Source: Polytrichum commune
Lineage: Eukaryota > Streptophyta > Polytrichopsida > Polytrichales > Polytrichaceae
DNA: 64,000 nucleotides
NCBI GenBank assembly: GCA_950295325.1
Contig: OX485804.1
Coordinates: 4,898,001 to 4,962,000 of the forward strand
Direction of reading: 5' to 3'
The number at the start of each line of letters is the position of its first letter. The stretch's first letter is position 1. Position numbers and translations under genes: made by a program. The notes beneath the pieces were generated by a model, which was not told the DNA's origin, searched no databases, and was given only the letters and a program-made list of their open reading frames with translations. This document shows, one piece after another, positions 47,283 to 57,812 of the stretch.

Positions 47283-47719
47283 CAAAGTTTACGGACGCGC
47301 GTCCGTAAACTTTGAGTATTATAAAGGCTATTTTAATATGCCTAATATTACAATATTTGGCTTCGTTTGCGTAATATGTTGTTTGAGAGGCTTGTCTCTC
47401 ACCTACACAAAGATCCACAAAGTTTACGGACGCGCGTCCGTAAACTTTGAGTATTATAAAGGTTATTTTAATATGCCTAATATTACAATATTTGGCTTCG
47501 TTTGCGTAATATGCGGTTTGAGAGTCTTGTTTCTCACCTTCACAAAGATCCACAAAGTTTACGGACGCGCGTCCGTAAACTTTGAGTATTATAAAGGCTA
47601 TTTTAATATGCCTAATATTACAATATTTGGCTTCGTTTGCGTAATATGTTGTTTGAGAGGCTTGTCTCTCACCTACACAAAGATCCACAAAGTTTATGGA
47701 CGCGCGTCCGTAAACTTTG
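47283..47719. repeat. 135-bp tandem array, four units, each with a 32-bp palindrome
   Basis: Palindromes at 47283-47314, 47418-47449, 47553-47584 and 47688-47719 are spaced exactly 135 bp. Each has CAAAGTTTACGGACGC as one arm and its complement as the other; the last has one change. The spacer (about 103 bp) is nearly identical between units and contains AATATGCCTAATATTACAAT. It probably lies in the 5' untranslated intron (46958-48078) of the minus-strand gene. Because 135 is a multiple of 3, both strands stay open, producing false repeat proteins. Confidence 0.95.
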
Positions 47720-48078
47720 AGGATTATAAAGGCTATTGTAATGTTTGCGTATTCCAATGTTTTCATTAATGCTCCGTGTTTTTCGGGACTTTACCTTGTC
47801 GTCCAATATGGTTTTGCCCTCCAAATAAGAATGCAATCTTACTTCACTGCAATAGCAAACACTGCACTGCAGATTGACAACATAAGGCACTTTCAGAACA
47901 CTGACATGTCCATAACTAAATGATTCTTAGAATGTAGCCATAGACAAAGTACTAAACAAATTCAGAATTCCTTGAAACTGGAATCTCACATTCTGTCATG
48001 CTAACCTTAAGCCCTAAACCACAACAACCCAAAATTGCAATCATACAAAATGCAATTGCAATGTTCTAAAAAACTTAC

Positions 48079-48137
48079 CTTTCTAGAGTGTTTGCTCCTA
48101 AACCACAACTAGCTACTCCTGCTGCAGCTAATACCAA
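48079..48137 (-). other. Probable 5' untranslated exon of the X minus-strand gene
   Basis: On the minus strand, TTCATTTGCAG precedes this 59-nt segment and a consensus donor GTAAGT follows it. It contains no ATG. Another strong donor, GTAAGTTCTCC, ends a possible first exon at about 48524. That exon would contain the palindrome variant at 48531-48544. Confidence 0.5.
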
Positions 48138-48530
48138 CTGCAAATGAACAATAAAATTGAGGTCAGAAACCTCTAGTAATTCAATGTGCACATGCATGAT
48201 TCAACATTGAGAACTACTCAAAAAAAGTTGCTCATAAATCATATTCATGCAACACAAGTGAAAGGAAACTATTGATTTGTATGCAAAAAATATAATGAAC
48301 TACATGGTGAAGCTACAACTGAAACCCTAATGAGCAACATCTGAAACACTAATTACCCTTGCAACAACTGAGATCAACAACTGAAAACAACCTAATGAGC
48401 AGTAGCAAGCAACAATGAGCATCCTAATGATCTAATGAGCAGCAAGCAAGCAAGCAGCAAACAAAACTTACTAATGAGCTAATGAGCTAATAAGCAAATG
48501 AGCAGCAAACAAGGAGAACTTACTCTAGCT

Positions 48531-48544
48531 CTGACGCGCGTCAG
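48531..48544. repeat. GC palindrome, variant CTGACGCGCGTCAG
   Basis: A 14-bp perfect palindrome. The usual outer CGGAC/GTCCG pair is changed to CTGAC/GTCAG, again keeping complementarity. Confidence 0.75.
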
Positions 48545-48589
48545 CAATTGACCAATAAGAATGAGTTTTGCATTGTGAGGAAAGAGAAG

Positions 48590-48995
48590 CAAGACCAGCA
48601 AGGGAAGCAAGAGAAGAGAGAGAAGAAAGTGAAGATAAGGGTAAGAAGCAAGAGAAACAAGAGAAGAAAGTGAAGAGAAGCAAAAGAAGCAAAAGAAGAT
48701 GAGCAGATGAGCAAGAGAAGATGAGCAAGAGAAGATGAGCAAGAGCAGATGAGCAAATGAGCAAGAGAAGCAAGAGCAGATGAGCAAGAGAAACAAGAGA
48801 AACAAGAGCTGCAAGAGAAGGAAGCAAAAGCACGAAGAGGAGGGCAAAAGGGAGCTGGTGTACTTTGAAACCCTATAACCCTAAAGCAAGAGAAGCAAGA
48901 GCAACAGTAGAAGGAACGGAAGGAAGAGATGATAGAGAAGGAAGGAAAAGCACGAAGAGCGAGGGCGAAAGGGTGCTGGAGTACTTGGAACCCTA
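48590..48995. repeat. Purine-rich low-complexity tract with a tandem duplication
   Basis: The plus strand is built of GAAGCAAGA, GAGCAAGA and GATGAGCA words. A segment at about 48815-48880 (AAAGCACGAAGAG, GGGCAAAAGGG, GAAACCCTA) recurs with changes at about 48935-48995. It may form the first exon or promoter of the minus-strand X gene. Long minus-strand frames rich in Leu/Ser come from this composition. Confidence 0.7.
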
Positions 48996-48999
48996 AAAC

Positions 49000-51900
49000 A
49001 ATGGCGTGCCTCCACGTGTCCCTACCCCAAACGTCGCGCCCAATCGCCGGCCTATACCCTTACGTGGCATCACCCTACTGGTCTATATTTGGTATTGAAA
49101 TAGGGGTTTAATTTATACTTAGTTTGGTGATTTTATTATCATATTATGTCATAATAACATCTTATGTTTATGCTAAGGCAAGTTAAAAGTCACACTAAAT
49201 GTCACTCTAAATATAAAATGAGCCATCTCGTTGCCTCTTCTCTTCACTTTTGATAATGAGTGAAATATTCATACGAGCTCTAGAAAGTATTCATTATTTT
49301 AGGAAATTATATTAGGGTGTGAGGTTGAGTAAATTATTATGTCATTGTCAACAATTAAATGACATCAATAATAATAATAATATCATTTTGGAACTCCAAA
49401 CAATGAGAGAAACTAACTACAATTTCTAGTGTGGCCTCTATGGAGAGTGGGGGAGCACCTTTCATTAAAACCTAGAATCACGTGCGTTCACTGCATACTC
49501 TAAAAACCCCCTAATATATACAAGTGATTTTTTGTGAAATGAAGTAATACACATACAATTGCAACAATAAATATACAAGCGACAATATGTATACACAAAA
49601 AAACATTCATTCATATATATTAGTCATTACTCGGGGGGGCAGTGTGTTAAAAAAATAAGGATATAGGGGGGTATTACTTTCAATTCTCTTATTTTTTTCA
49701 CATGCTATCATTATATAAATTTCTACTTTGGGTTAATAGAAAAATGGCTTGCATTACTTATAATTCCAAATTACCAATTATTCCATACCCTATACTACTT
49801 TAAAGATGTCCAGTGCCATTTTTGATACCCTATATTACTCTTAAGTCCATAATTTTATAATTTTTTGCCCCCATGTTTTTAAAATACCCTATCATTTGTT
49901 TGCACGTATATTGCTACTCCAACCAATGACTGCCCCCCCCCCCCCGAGAGTCATTAACATAAGTATACAAATGCAATTATTGTCTCTAAGTCTACCATGG
50001 AATGATCAATAAGATCATATGTCCACTTGTTGTTAGCCCCTTTTGATACCAACATAAACCAATCTCCACGTTTGATGGACGGTCCATCAAGTCAAATGGA
50101 TCCCTATACTCCACCCAACGATTACCAAACTTCCTCCGCATCCTATAAACTCTCCCAACAAACCAAACCTTATGAAAACTTATCCAATATGAACACTTAT
50201 GATATATAGTATAGTAACAATACCATACAAGTACAATTATTCTATACTTTTTAAAGGCCTTCCATATATGTACGTAACTATAAATTATAACATGTATACC
50301 ATATGTATATGCAATACGGCAAGGTCCAAATCAATACCCCTCCTGTGCACTCACGTATAACTCGTACATGTTTAGTACAGTGCACCCCCCGAGCTATGGA
50401 GGGGACTCTATATTTCGAGAATAGTAATAATATTCAATAAAAGGATGTCTTGTTGATTAACTTCAGTATAAGAATTCTTTTTCTTCTCAAAGGTGGGATT
50501 CAAATGCAATTGGGGCAATATACCAATTGGCCACAAATTCTCATGAAACTTTGCCAAGAAATACTTGTGAATCCCTCAATTATCGCAATAAGTTGTGAAA
50601 CGCAATTAACAAAACCGAAACATCGAGATATGGGGAGAATTCATATGCTTGTAATACCTTAAACAACATTACGGATTAATTCAATCCCTCCACACATAGG
50701 TCTAAGCTTGTATTAAAACAAAATGCATGGGTATGTGTTGAATGTACATCCCTCTTGTACATTAAACAACCTTTCGGATCCATCCAATCCTTCCACACAT
50801 AGGCCTCAGCTTGTATTATCGCTTATAAGTAGTAGCAAACTTGTTTATATTTGGAGTTTTCTTTCGGTGGTGAGTTGTGTTTAGGACTCGATTATAGAAT
50901 ACCAATATACGATCTTCAAAACCTTTCATCAAAAGTATATGTTTAAAGCAAATGGTTTAAAGCCAAAGAAAGATTTAAAAAAATGAAAGGTAAGGTTACC
51001 CCTAAATTTGCTTCACATTTGAAATGTTTATGGTTTTATTTTACAAAATTTAAAGGTAGTCATATAGTTTTGAATTACTTCCACTTAAGGCTACACATGT
51101 ATTGGGAGTTATTAAGTTAACCATGCGTACCGTATGTCGTTGTGTTTGTTCAGGGGTGGGTGGTTATAGGGTATAGGGTATAGGGTATAGGATTTAGGGT
51201 ACCACGTATGAACTAATGAGAGTATCCCCCTTCTGTCACCAACTTAAAATTGCTTGCCTTTATAATATTTGGATACCCTACCCTCCCCTTCTCTCCATTA
51301 TGCTTTGTTGGGCTCATAATGTTACTTAGAACAACAACTGCTATTGTTTGAGTCAATATTGTAGATAATGTACATGGGGTACTAAAAATTGTTTTTTGTC
51401 TCACGTATAGTACATTAAGAATGCTAGTATTATTTTTTTTGAAATAAATGTTGATGTATTGAAGGGGGCCCTAAGGTTAAGAGAGGAAATTGAGAATATT
51501 GATTTTAAAGCAACCCATTGTGCCTATGACAATAGATGTGCTATTTTCATGGCATCTAGGCGCTCAAAGTTTGTGTACGTATTAATATAATTATGTATAG
51601 GTGTGTAAAAGTGGGTAAATTAAACGGGTTGGATGGTAGGGTGGTGGCAAATGTAATTACTAGTTTAAATGCTAGATGAGAGGAGATAACATGATATTGG
51701 AGTGAATATCATTACATCGTATGCAAAACAATAAAATAGATGCTAGTTTAATTTTGAATGACACGTATTTTTATACTCCATGTACTATTGTTGTTGTTGT
51801 GGTTGATGTTTCACACGACACTATAATTTTCTGTCTCCTAGTTCTACAATGACCTCTCAATATTAGGTACTTCAATATTATAAACCACCCCTCAACAATG

Positions 51901-52410
51901 TTCAATGCTCATATATTATTAGCCTATTTTCTTTGTTGTCCACCATAAATACGTAGATGCCTTTTGCTTTGTCATTATGTGGACTCATCGTCTATGCATG
52001 TTGTCCACTATGAATACACATTCCATTGTAAGGCTGGCACACGGAATGTAGTAATGTTAGGTTTTTATTTATAGGACGTAGATGGTGGCTAGTATCCTAT
52101 GTTGGAAAACGGATCCAAGGGAAACGATCAGTACTTAAGGGGACACCCCTCCACCAAGGGACTCTTTTTGCATCTCAGATGTGGGTTGCGCTGCTTGGAC
52201 CCTTGTAGTGTTCTGGATGTTTATTTCGTGCAGGTACAGATCCTATTGCAATGGACCTTTTATACCCTAAACACTAAATTCCAAGCCATAAACCCATTAG
52301 TGGAGCCAATTTTTATGTGGATTGCACTGTCTGGATCCTTATAGTGATTGATTTTTGTTTATGGCAAGTATCGTTCCTGGTGAAATGGTCCTATTATGGC
52401 GCCGCAAATC
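49000..52410. other. Central part of X, no gene recognised
   Basis: The AT-rich interior between the two divergent X genes. It has a run of 13 C at 49933-49945 and about four TATAGGG units at about 51165-51195. A few short frames carry no motif. It may hold promoter sequences of the plus-strand transposase gene, but none is identifiable. Confidence 0.5.
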
Positions 52411-52415
52411 ACGGA

Positions 52416-52820
52416 GGTTTACGGACGTGCGTCCGTAAACCTTAAACCTCTTGCTTGGTTGGATATCTATTTATGTGAGAATTGCACTTGAGCTATTTCA
52501 TGTACATTGAGGTTTACGGACGCGCGTCCGTAAACCTTAAACCTCTTGCTTGATTGGATATGTATTTCTGTGAGAATTATACTTGAGTTATTTCATTTAC
52601 ATTGAGGTTTACGGACGCGCGTCCGTAAACCTTAAACCTCTTGCTTGATTGGATATCTATTGTTGTGAGAATTATACTTCAGCTATTTCATGTACATTAA
52701 GGTTTACGGACGCGCGTCCGTAAACCTTTAACCTCTTCCTTGATTGGATATCTATTGCAGTGAGAATTATACTTGACCTATTTCATCTACATTGAGGTTT
52801 ACGGACGCGCGTCCGTAAAC
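52416..52820. repeat. 95-bp tandem array, five palindromes
   Basis: GGTTTACGG begins at 52416, 52511, 52606, 52701 and 52796, an exact 95-bp period. Perfect palindromes reach 28 bp (52510-52537 and 52605-52632) and 30 bp (52699-52728). The first has one change. The spacer contains CTTAAACCTCTTGCTTG and GAGAATTATACTT. It shares only the palindrome with the 135-bp array at 47.3 kb, so the two arrays arose separately around the same motif. It lies in the 5' region of the plus-strand transposase gene. Confidence 0.96.
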
Positions 52821-52977
52821 TTTTGCACCTTTTTGTTCCATTGTTCGGTATTGCACCTGAGCTGACATCATGACCACTTGCCATGTATAGTATACCAACG
52901 AGACTGTATTGTCATGAAAATTTTCTGGCTCACGTCCAGTAACCTAAACCTATTTGTGCTAGTAATGAGGTACAGAG

Positions 52978-53460
52978 AGGTTTACGGACGCGCATCCGTA
53001 AACCTGCAAACCTTTGGTTCCATACTTTTCACTATGTGCCATGTAGAATATTACATTGAGACTGTACGGTCAATGGAGGTATAAGATCCCTAAACCCTAA
53101 GCTTACATCACCCTATGTGTCATAGTATAATATTTTGACATTCATAATACACAGTAGGAACCTGGCACCTGGACATCTTGGTTTCCTAAACCTCTGTGTG
53201 TCTTGCACAACACTGACTTTTGACATTCGGATGTTTGCGGACGCACGTCCGTATACCTATGTTGTATAGTTTGCGAAAACATTTGCACATGATATTGACC
53301 TCTTTGACCACGAAGAAATTTACGGGTGCGCGCCCATAAAACTGTCATGTTTTTGTTGTCTGGACCTTTCCGCCGACTATGAACAAATAAAGACATATGT
53401 ATGCGCGTGCTTGCACTGATAATGTTGTTACATGGAGATATACGTACGCGCGTTCGTATA
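52978..53460. repeat. Four diverged GC palindromes before the transposase gene
   Basis: Copies lie at 52978-53005 (one change), 53233-53256 (degenerate), 53319-53340 (TTTACGGGTGCGCGCCCATAAA-type, read as two 11-bp arms) and 53439-53460 (arms TATACGTACGC and GCGTTCGTATA). Several changes are matched on the opposite arm. Confidence 0.85.
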
Positions 53461-53601
53461 CCAATGTGTCTTTGTTTCCAGGCCATGAAATCCACTATTG
53501 TTGACATTGTGTTTCATTGACAATAAGCGTTAGGACTATCCATGACATTTATTGAATGGGATATTTTGACATACTCTTCATGTGGGTCACTTGTAGTGGC
53601 C

Positions 53602-56600
53602 ATGGATTCCAACGTCCGAGATAGTGCATTCGAGTTCTCTTCGGAAGCGTCAAGCTATGCTAGCGAATTTGAAGGTGTCATGGAACATGAAACTACAATT
53701 GGTGTCGCCAATGCAGAGGATGATTTCATACCAACATGTGAGGGTTATTCGCGGGAACAATGGATTGATCTTGATGTTGTCATAGTCAATGGATACGGCG
53801 TCCCCGTGGCCAATGGTGTTTGTAGGAACTCAAATCCTATGGACTGTATTGATGCAAATCCCCTTGGGGAGGAAGATGTTGGGGTGTGCATTTTGAACTC
53901 CTTACATCCATTGGAAGTACCTCCTGGTTGGAGATTCTCTCTTCGTCGATGGCCGTTGCGAAGTGTTCTTCACGATGGTGTCAGCTTGTGGAATCATACA
54001 CGTCGTTTTGAGGAAATACAAAAGACTTTGTTCGCCACAATGCGTCCTAGACAAGGTCGGCGTAAATATGATTCCGTTCGCGTGCCCCGTGAACCCACGC
54101 AACGTCGTCGAGATCTAACATTGGGAGACACATCTATTAGGTCCGTAGCAACAAAGGATTGTTGTGCAAAAATGTGTTGCCAACTATTTCCCCGTGACAA
54201 AATCAAATCTTTGAGACAAGAGATGTGGCTTGCGGACTTTCGGATGCGATCTGCAAAGAAACTTGAAGTCCATCGCAACATGCACTTTGATGCCGAAGGT
54301 CGTAAGGTTGTGACCTTGGAAAATATAGAGGTATGCTGCACGGCATGGTACATTATACATGCAGTTTCAAAGGCAGATTTTTATAGGTTCCGGAACTACT
54401 CGCTGCAAGGACGGCGTTCTCGGTTCCATGGCAACTCTGGTACAAAGAAGCCCAGGGAGGCAACACTCCAAGCAGCTGCAACACTATCAACCATCATTAT
54501 GCCATTAGCAGATGCGATGCCACACAAGACACGGACTCTGCCGTCGGGGGAAAAGGTTGTCCAGATGGTTTTGCCTACAGGGACAAAATGGAAGAACATA
54601 CTTATGGATGTTAATGAGGTTGGCGAAAAGGCTGGATGTGGGCCGATTTCGTTGTCAAAATTGAGTGTGATCAAGAATCAACAATTTGCAGAGTACATTA
54701 CGAAGAGGCCTGGGGATAAGTTTGCCAGGTGTTCTGCTTGTGAGAAATACAAGGGCCTTCGAGATGCACATCCCATAGGGACTGAGTCGCACAATAGACA
54801 TCAACGGAAATACATTGAGCATGTCAACAACCAAGAGGCACACCGTCAAGTCTACTACAAGAATCGCGCATTATCGATAATGAGGCCGAATGAGGTTTTG
54901 ACAATCATTCATGACAAAATGGACCATGCGAAGACTGCGTGCCCTTGTTATGCACGGAAAATAAAGGCTACAGATGGATATTTCAAGCTCCCAATATCTG
55001 TCACAGGTTCGTTGGTTTTCACATTTTTTTTGCGAACCCACATACTCATCGTTAAGAGTTACGGATGTACATCCGTAAGTGTTTGTTCATTTTCTTGGCC
55101 TGCTTGCGGAAAAATTGAATTTCCTTATCATAAATGATATTGGAATGTACTTCTCATTTGTATGTCTTAATTCAGGTATGATCGCACATGGCCATGTGGA
55201 CGTCAAGTATGCACATTATGGCTTGGATTTCTATCCAGGCGACGCCAATCATACCGTAGGGTCTTTTGCAAAACTTCTACGAGATCTTGAGAGTCCGCCA
55301 ACATCATCCTCTCGCGCTCTTTTTGTTGGATGTGGAACAACACCGATTTATGAGGCTGTGCTAGAGGGGAAAGAAGTATGTCTATCGTCACTGCAAGAAC
55401 CGCCTGAACAAACCGTTCTTGCTAAACCTTTGCCTCCAACTCTACATGTGCAACTTGACAATTGTGCCAAAGACAACAAATGTCGATACGTGTTTTGTTT
55501 TTGGTCATTGCTCGTAGCCAAGGGCATTTTCAAAGAAGTGTTTGTGTCTTTTTTGATGGTTGGCCACACGCATGATGACATTGACGCTTCATTTGGACGT
55601 TGGAGTATGAAGTTGCACGAGGAGGATTTTCCGACGATTCCTCTTCTCATGAAATCATACATGGATTTGGATAATGTGCCAGTCATCCCGCATTTGATTG
55701 AAGAAGTGCCCGATTTCAAAGCGTTTATCGAACCATTCATTCTTAAGGGAGGTGACCGTTTAGTGGGCCATACCAAGGCTCAACAATTCCGATTCTATAT
55801 GCGTGATGATGGTTTGCCGGCCATGCAATTCAAAGTTTTGTGCACTTCCCCGGATTGGGGTCCAGAGGAAGGGATACTCGTATGGCGCCAAAACGAAGAG
55901 GGCAAATGTATGCTACCTGATGGGGAGCCGAAGCCTTGCAAACCCAACCCCATGAGGAATGGACCAGAAATCATCAAAGGTATATCCGGATTCATCCAAT
56001 ATTGGAAAGAATTGTGCGAGGAAGACATCACAAGGCGTGTTCGGGATACCCACGAACCATTGATTACGTACTGGGATCGCATTCGCTCAGCATTGCTAGC
56101 ACCCGATGTCGAAACACATTCATGTTTGACACAAGGTTTTTGGCCACAAAGCCGAGTGACAATCGTGGAATCTGAGGCCATGTTCTTCGACAATGGGGAC
56201 ATCCATGAAGAGTTCGCAGCGGACGACCATTATGTTGGCCCAGCTCGTAATCGTCCGGCTCCATCATTTCGTGTGGCTGTTGATTGCTACGAAGGGTATA
56301 TGATCCTCGTACGTCCTGGAGATGATGAGCACCCTAAACCGATTTGGTTGGTAAAAGCATTGTCATCACCAAATTTTGTTCCAACTAGCCCAAATTTTCA
56401 TCAAATTGAGGTGGAATATTGCCGTCCTAGCACCAAAGATCAAAATGTGCTCCGCACATATTTAGGGTGGGACACCAAAAAAGGTTTCAAATGGACAATG
56501 GACTCAGCATACGAACCAATATGGATAAACACAGATACCATACTTTGTGCTTGGAAACCACGCAAAGGTTCCAAATCAGAGACAATGACCATCCCCCAAA

Positions 56601-56698
56601 AACATATAGATTTTGCCAAAGACAACTTGGCACGTATTGCTGCTGCAGAAAACGATGTCGAGAATGGAAATGAAGCTGAAGATGAAGATGGAGAATGA
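53602..56698 (+). CDS. DUF7869-type putative DDE transposase of element X
   Basis: Two exons, 53602-55006 and 55176-56698, join across a 169-nt intron (ACAG|GTTCG to TTCAG|GTATG) to restore the conserved VTGMIAHGH. The product is about 975 aa. Exon 1 has basic and Cys-rich parts (CCAKMCCQLFP; RCSACEKYKG) and ends with IIHDKMDHAKTA. Exon 2 has YPGDANHTVGSFAKLL, LHVQLDNCAKDNKCRYVF and VGHTHDDIDASFGR, the hallmark segments of DUF7869 proteins, then an acidic tail. The Asp residues in KMDH, QLDN and HDDID could form a DDE-like triad; this is inference. The start at 53602 has a good context (GCCATGG); an in-frame ATG at 53542 is possible. A 3' splice site TTTCCAG at 53481 suggests a 5' untranslated intron. 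The intron holds a palindrome. No stops or shifts are seen, so it may be active. Confidence 0.82.
55059..55078. repeat. GC palindrome, compensated variant in transposase intron
   Basis: TTACGGATGTACATCCGTAA is a perfect palindrome. Relative to the main form it has four changes, all C-to-T or G-to-A at CpG positions and symmetric between the arms. Confidence 0.92.
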
Positions 56699-57330
56699 TA
56701 TTGACGTAGGGTTGGACCACAATTATTTGAAATGTGTCTTGGTTTTTCATGAAATATATGGCATTGGGGTCGAATACTATATTAGACACATTTTATAGCA
56801 ATTTTATAGATTACAATTATATATCATGATTGTATTGATTTACGGATGTGGAATCCAACTTCACATGCGCTATCAAATGTTTTTTATATGTTTGTGTTTA
56901 CGGATGTGGAGTCCAAACTATATAATTATATTGCAGATGCTAATTTGCAATTTCTTATACACACTGTCAAATTATTTTAATATTGTTGCGTTTGGGATGT
57001 GCCGTTCAATTCACCTACAATTGGCTAAGATGTTATGTTTGGGATACGCATCCAAGAGTCCCTAGTAGATATAAAATCAGATGGCTATTTATAGATTCGT
57101 TAATTTTGTTCAATACAAAATCAAAAATACAAAATAATTGTGAATTTGTGACATTGGAATATTGTGTTGGCGTAGTTTTGATTATCCCCCAAATAATTAC
57201 TATATTTAGAAACATATATATTCATCACATATGGATCTTTCGAACATTATGTTGCCATTGTTCCCCATGTTCCCTACGTTCACAATATTCGCATCCGAAA
57301 CTACGGGTCCAATTTATTTTGAGACTTTCC
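56699..57330. repeat. Right subterminal region of X with half-decayed palindromes
   Basis: TTTACGGATGTGGA(A/G)TCCAA occurs at 56839-56857 and 56897-56917. Weaker relatives, TTTGGGATGTGCCGTTCAA and TTTGGGATACGCATCCAA, lie near 56991 and 57039. They look like decayed copies of the GC palindrome. No gene is present. Confidence 0.6.
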
Positions 57331-57358
57331 AAAGTCTCCAATTAACGAATATAGTGTT
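57310..57358 (-). repeat. Right terminal inverted repeat of X
   Basis: Read on the minus strand it begins AACACTATATTCGTTA and continues with ATTGGAGACTTT, matching the left end at 27 of 28 positions. ATGT follows at 57359-57362. Confidence 0.75.
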
Positions 57359-57812
57359 ATGTTCTTATTTCCGCATAGTGTCAAGTTTGATCATTAGCTT
57401 CTTAACAACCTTGAATACTATATTCGGTAATTGGAGACTTTTTATTGATTATGAGACTATTTAAGGATGCATTTTTCAAAATTGGACCAGAAATGACAAC
57501 CTAAAAATCCCATATGTATAATTTTGGATACTATTATTAGACATAAAGGCATGAAAGTGAACAAAAATGTGAGACATACATGAAATAGTTGCGTATGAAA
57601 TGAGAGATCGTTATGAATGGAAGGGAAGATGCGGAGCATGATTGGAAGTTGAATGAATTCAATGGGATTGAAATACAATTATAATGGAAATACCATCAAT
57701 GTCTTGAGTAACTTGGAATAGAATAGAAAGTAAGCACTAATATGTTCTACACCTAAGCGCATTTAGGGAGTCTGTCCTACTAGCACGCTTCTAGTCCCAC
57801 TAGTCCGACCCA

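Larger units (their letters stand above)
40157..57358. mobile_element. Putative 17.2-kb DNA transposon X with transposase and ParB/phosphatase cargo
   Basis: The left end 40157-40184 and the reverse complement of the right end 57331-57358 agree at 27 of 28 positions, starting AACACTATATTCGTTA, and both sides are flanked by ATGT. Two outward-running genes fill the element. A DUF7869-type putative transposase (plus strand) ends about 660 bp before the right terminus. A long ParB-like/phosphatase gene followed by a Ser/Pro-rich gene (minus strand) ends about 310 bp after the left terminus. The central 47-53.5 kb holds the 5' regions of both and most GC-rich palindromes. A second partial copy (Y) begins 55 bp further on in the same orientation. 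I cannot place it in a named superfamily. The termini contain CACTA, but a 4-bp duplication and this gene set do not fit classical CACTA elements well. Confidence 0.68.

Noticed and set aside
47131-47769. Long open frames on both strands with 45-residue repeats
   Set aside because: They are a by-product of the 135-bp array (135 is 45 codons) and appear on both strands at once; the region is best explained as an intron.
48479-48847. Leu/Ser-rich membrane-like protein on the minus strand
   Set aside because: It comes from a low-complexity GAGCAAGA-type tract open in several frames; no conserved residues.
51165-51195. Interstitial telomere repeat
   Set aside because: Units are TATAGGG rather than TTTAGGG and number only about four; scattered CCCTAAA words elsewhere are single or double.
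47283-52820. CRISPR-like arrays
   Set aside because: The repeated element is a self-complementary palindrome with near-identical spacers in a eukaryotic transposon; CRISPR spacers are unique and no cas genes occur.
40157-57358. Assignment of X to the CACTA (En/Spm) superfamily
   Set aside because: CACTA occurs two bases inside the ends, but the flanking duplication appears to be 4 bp and the putative transposase is a DUF7869 protein, not a recognisable TNPD-type transposase.
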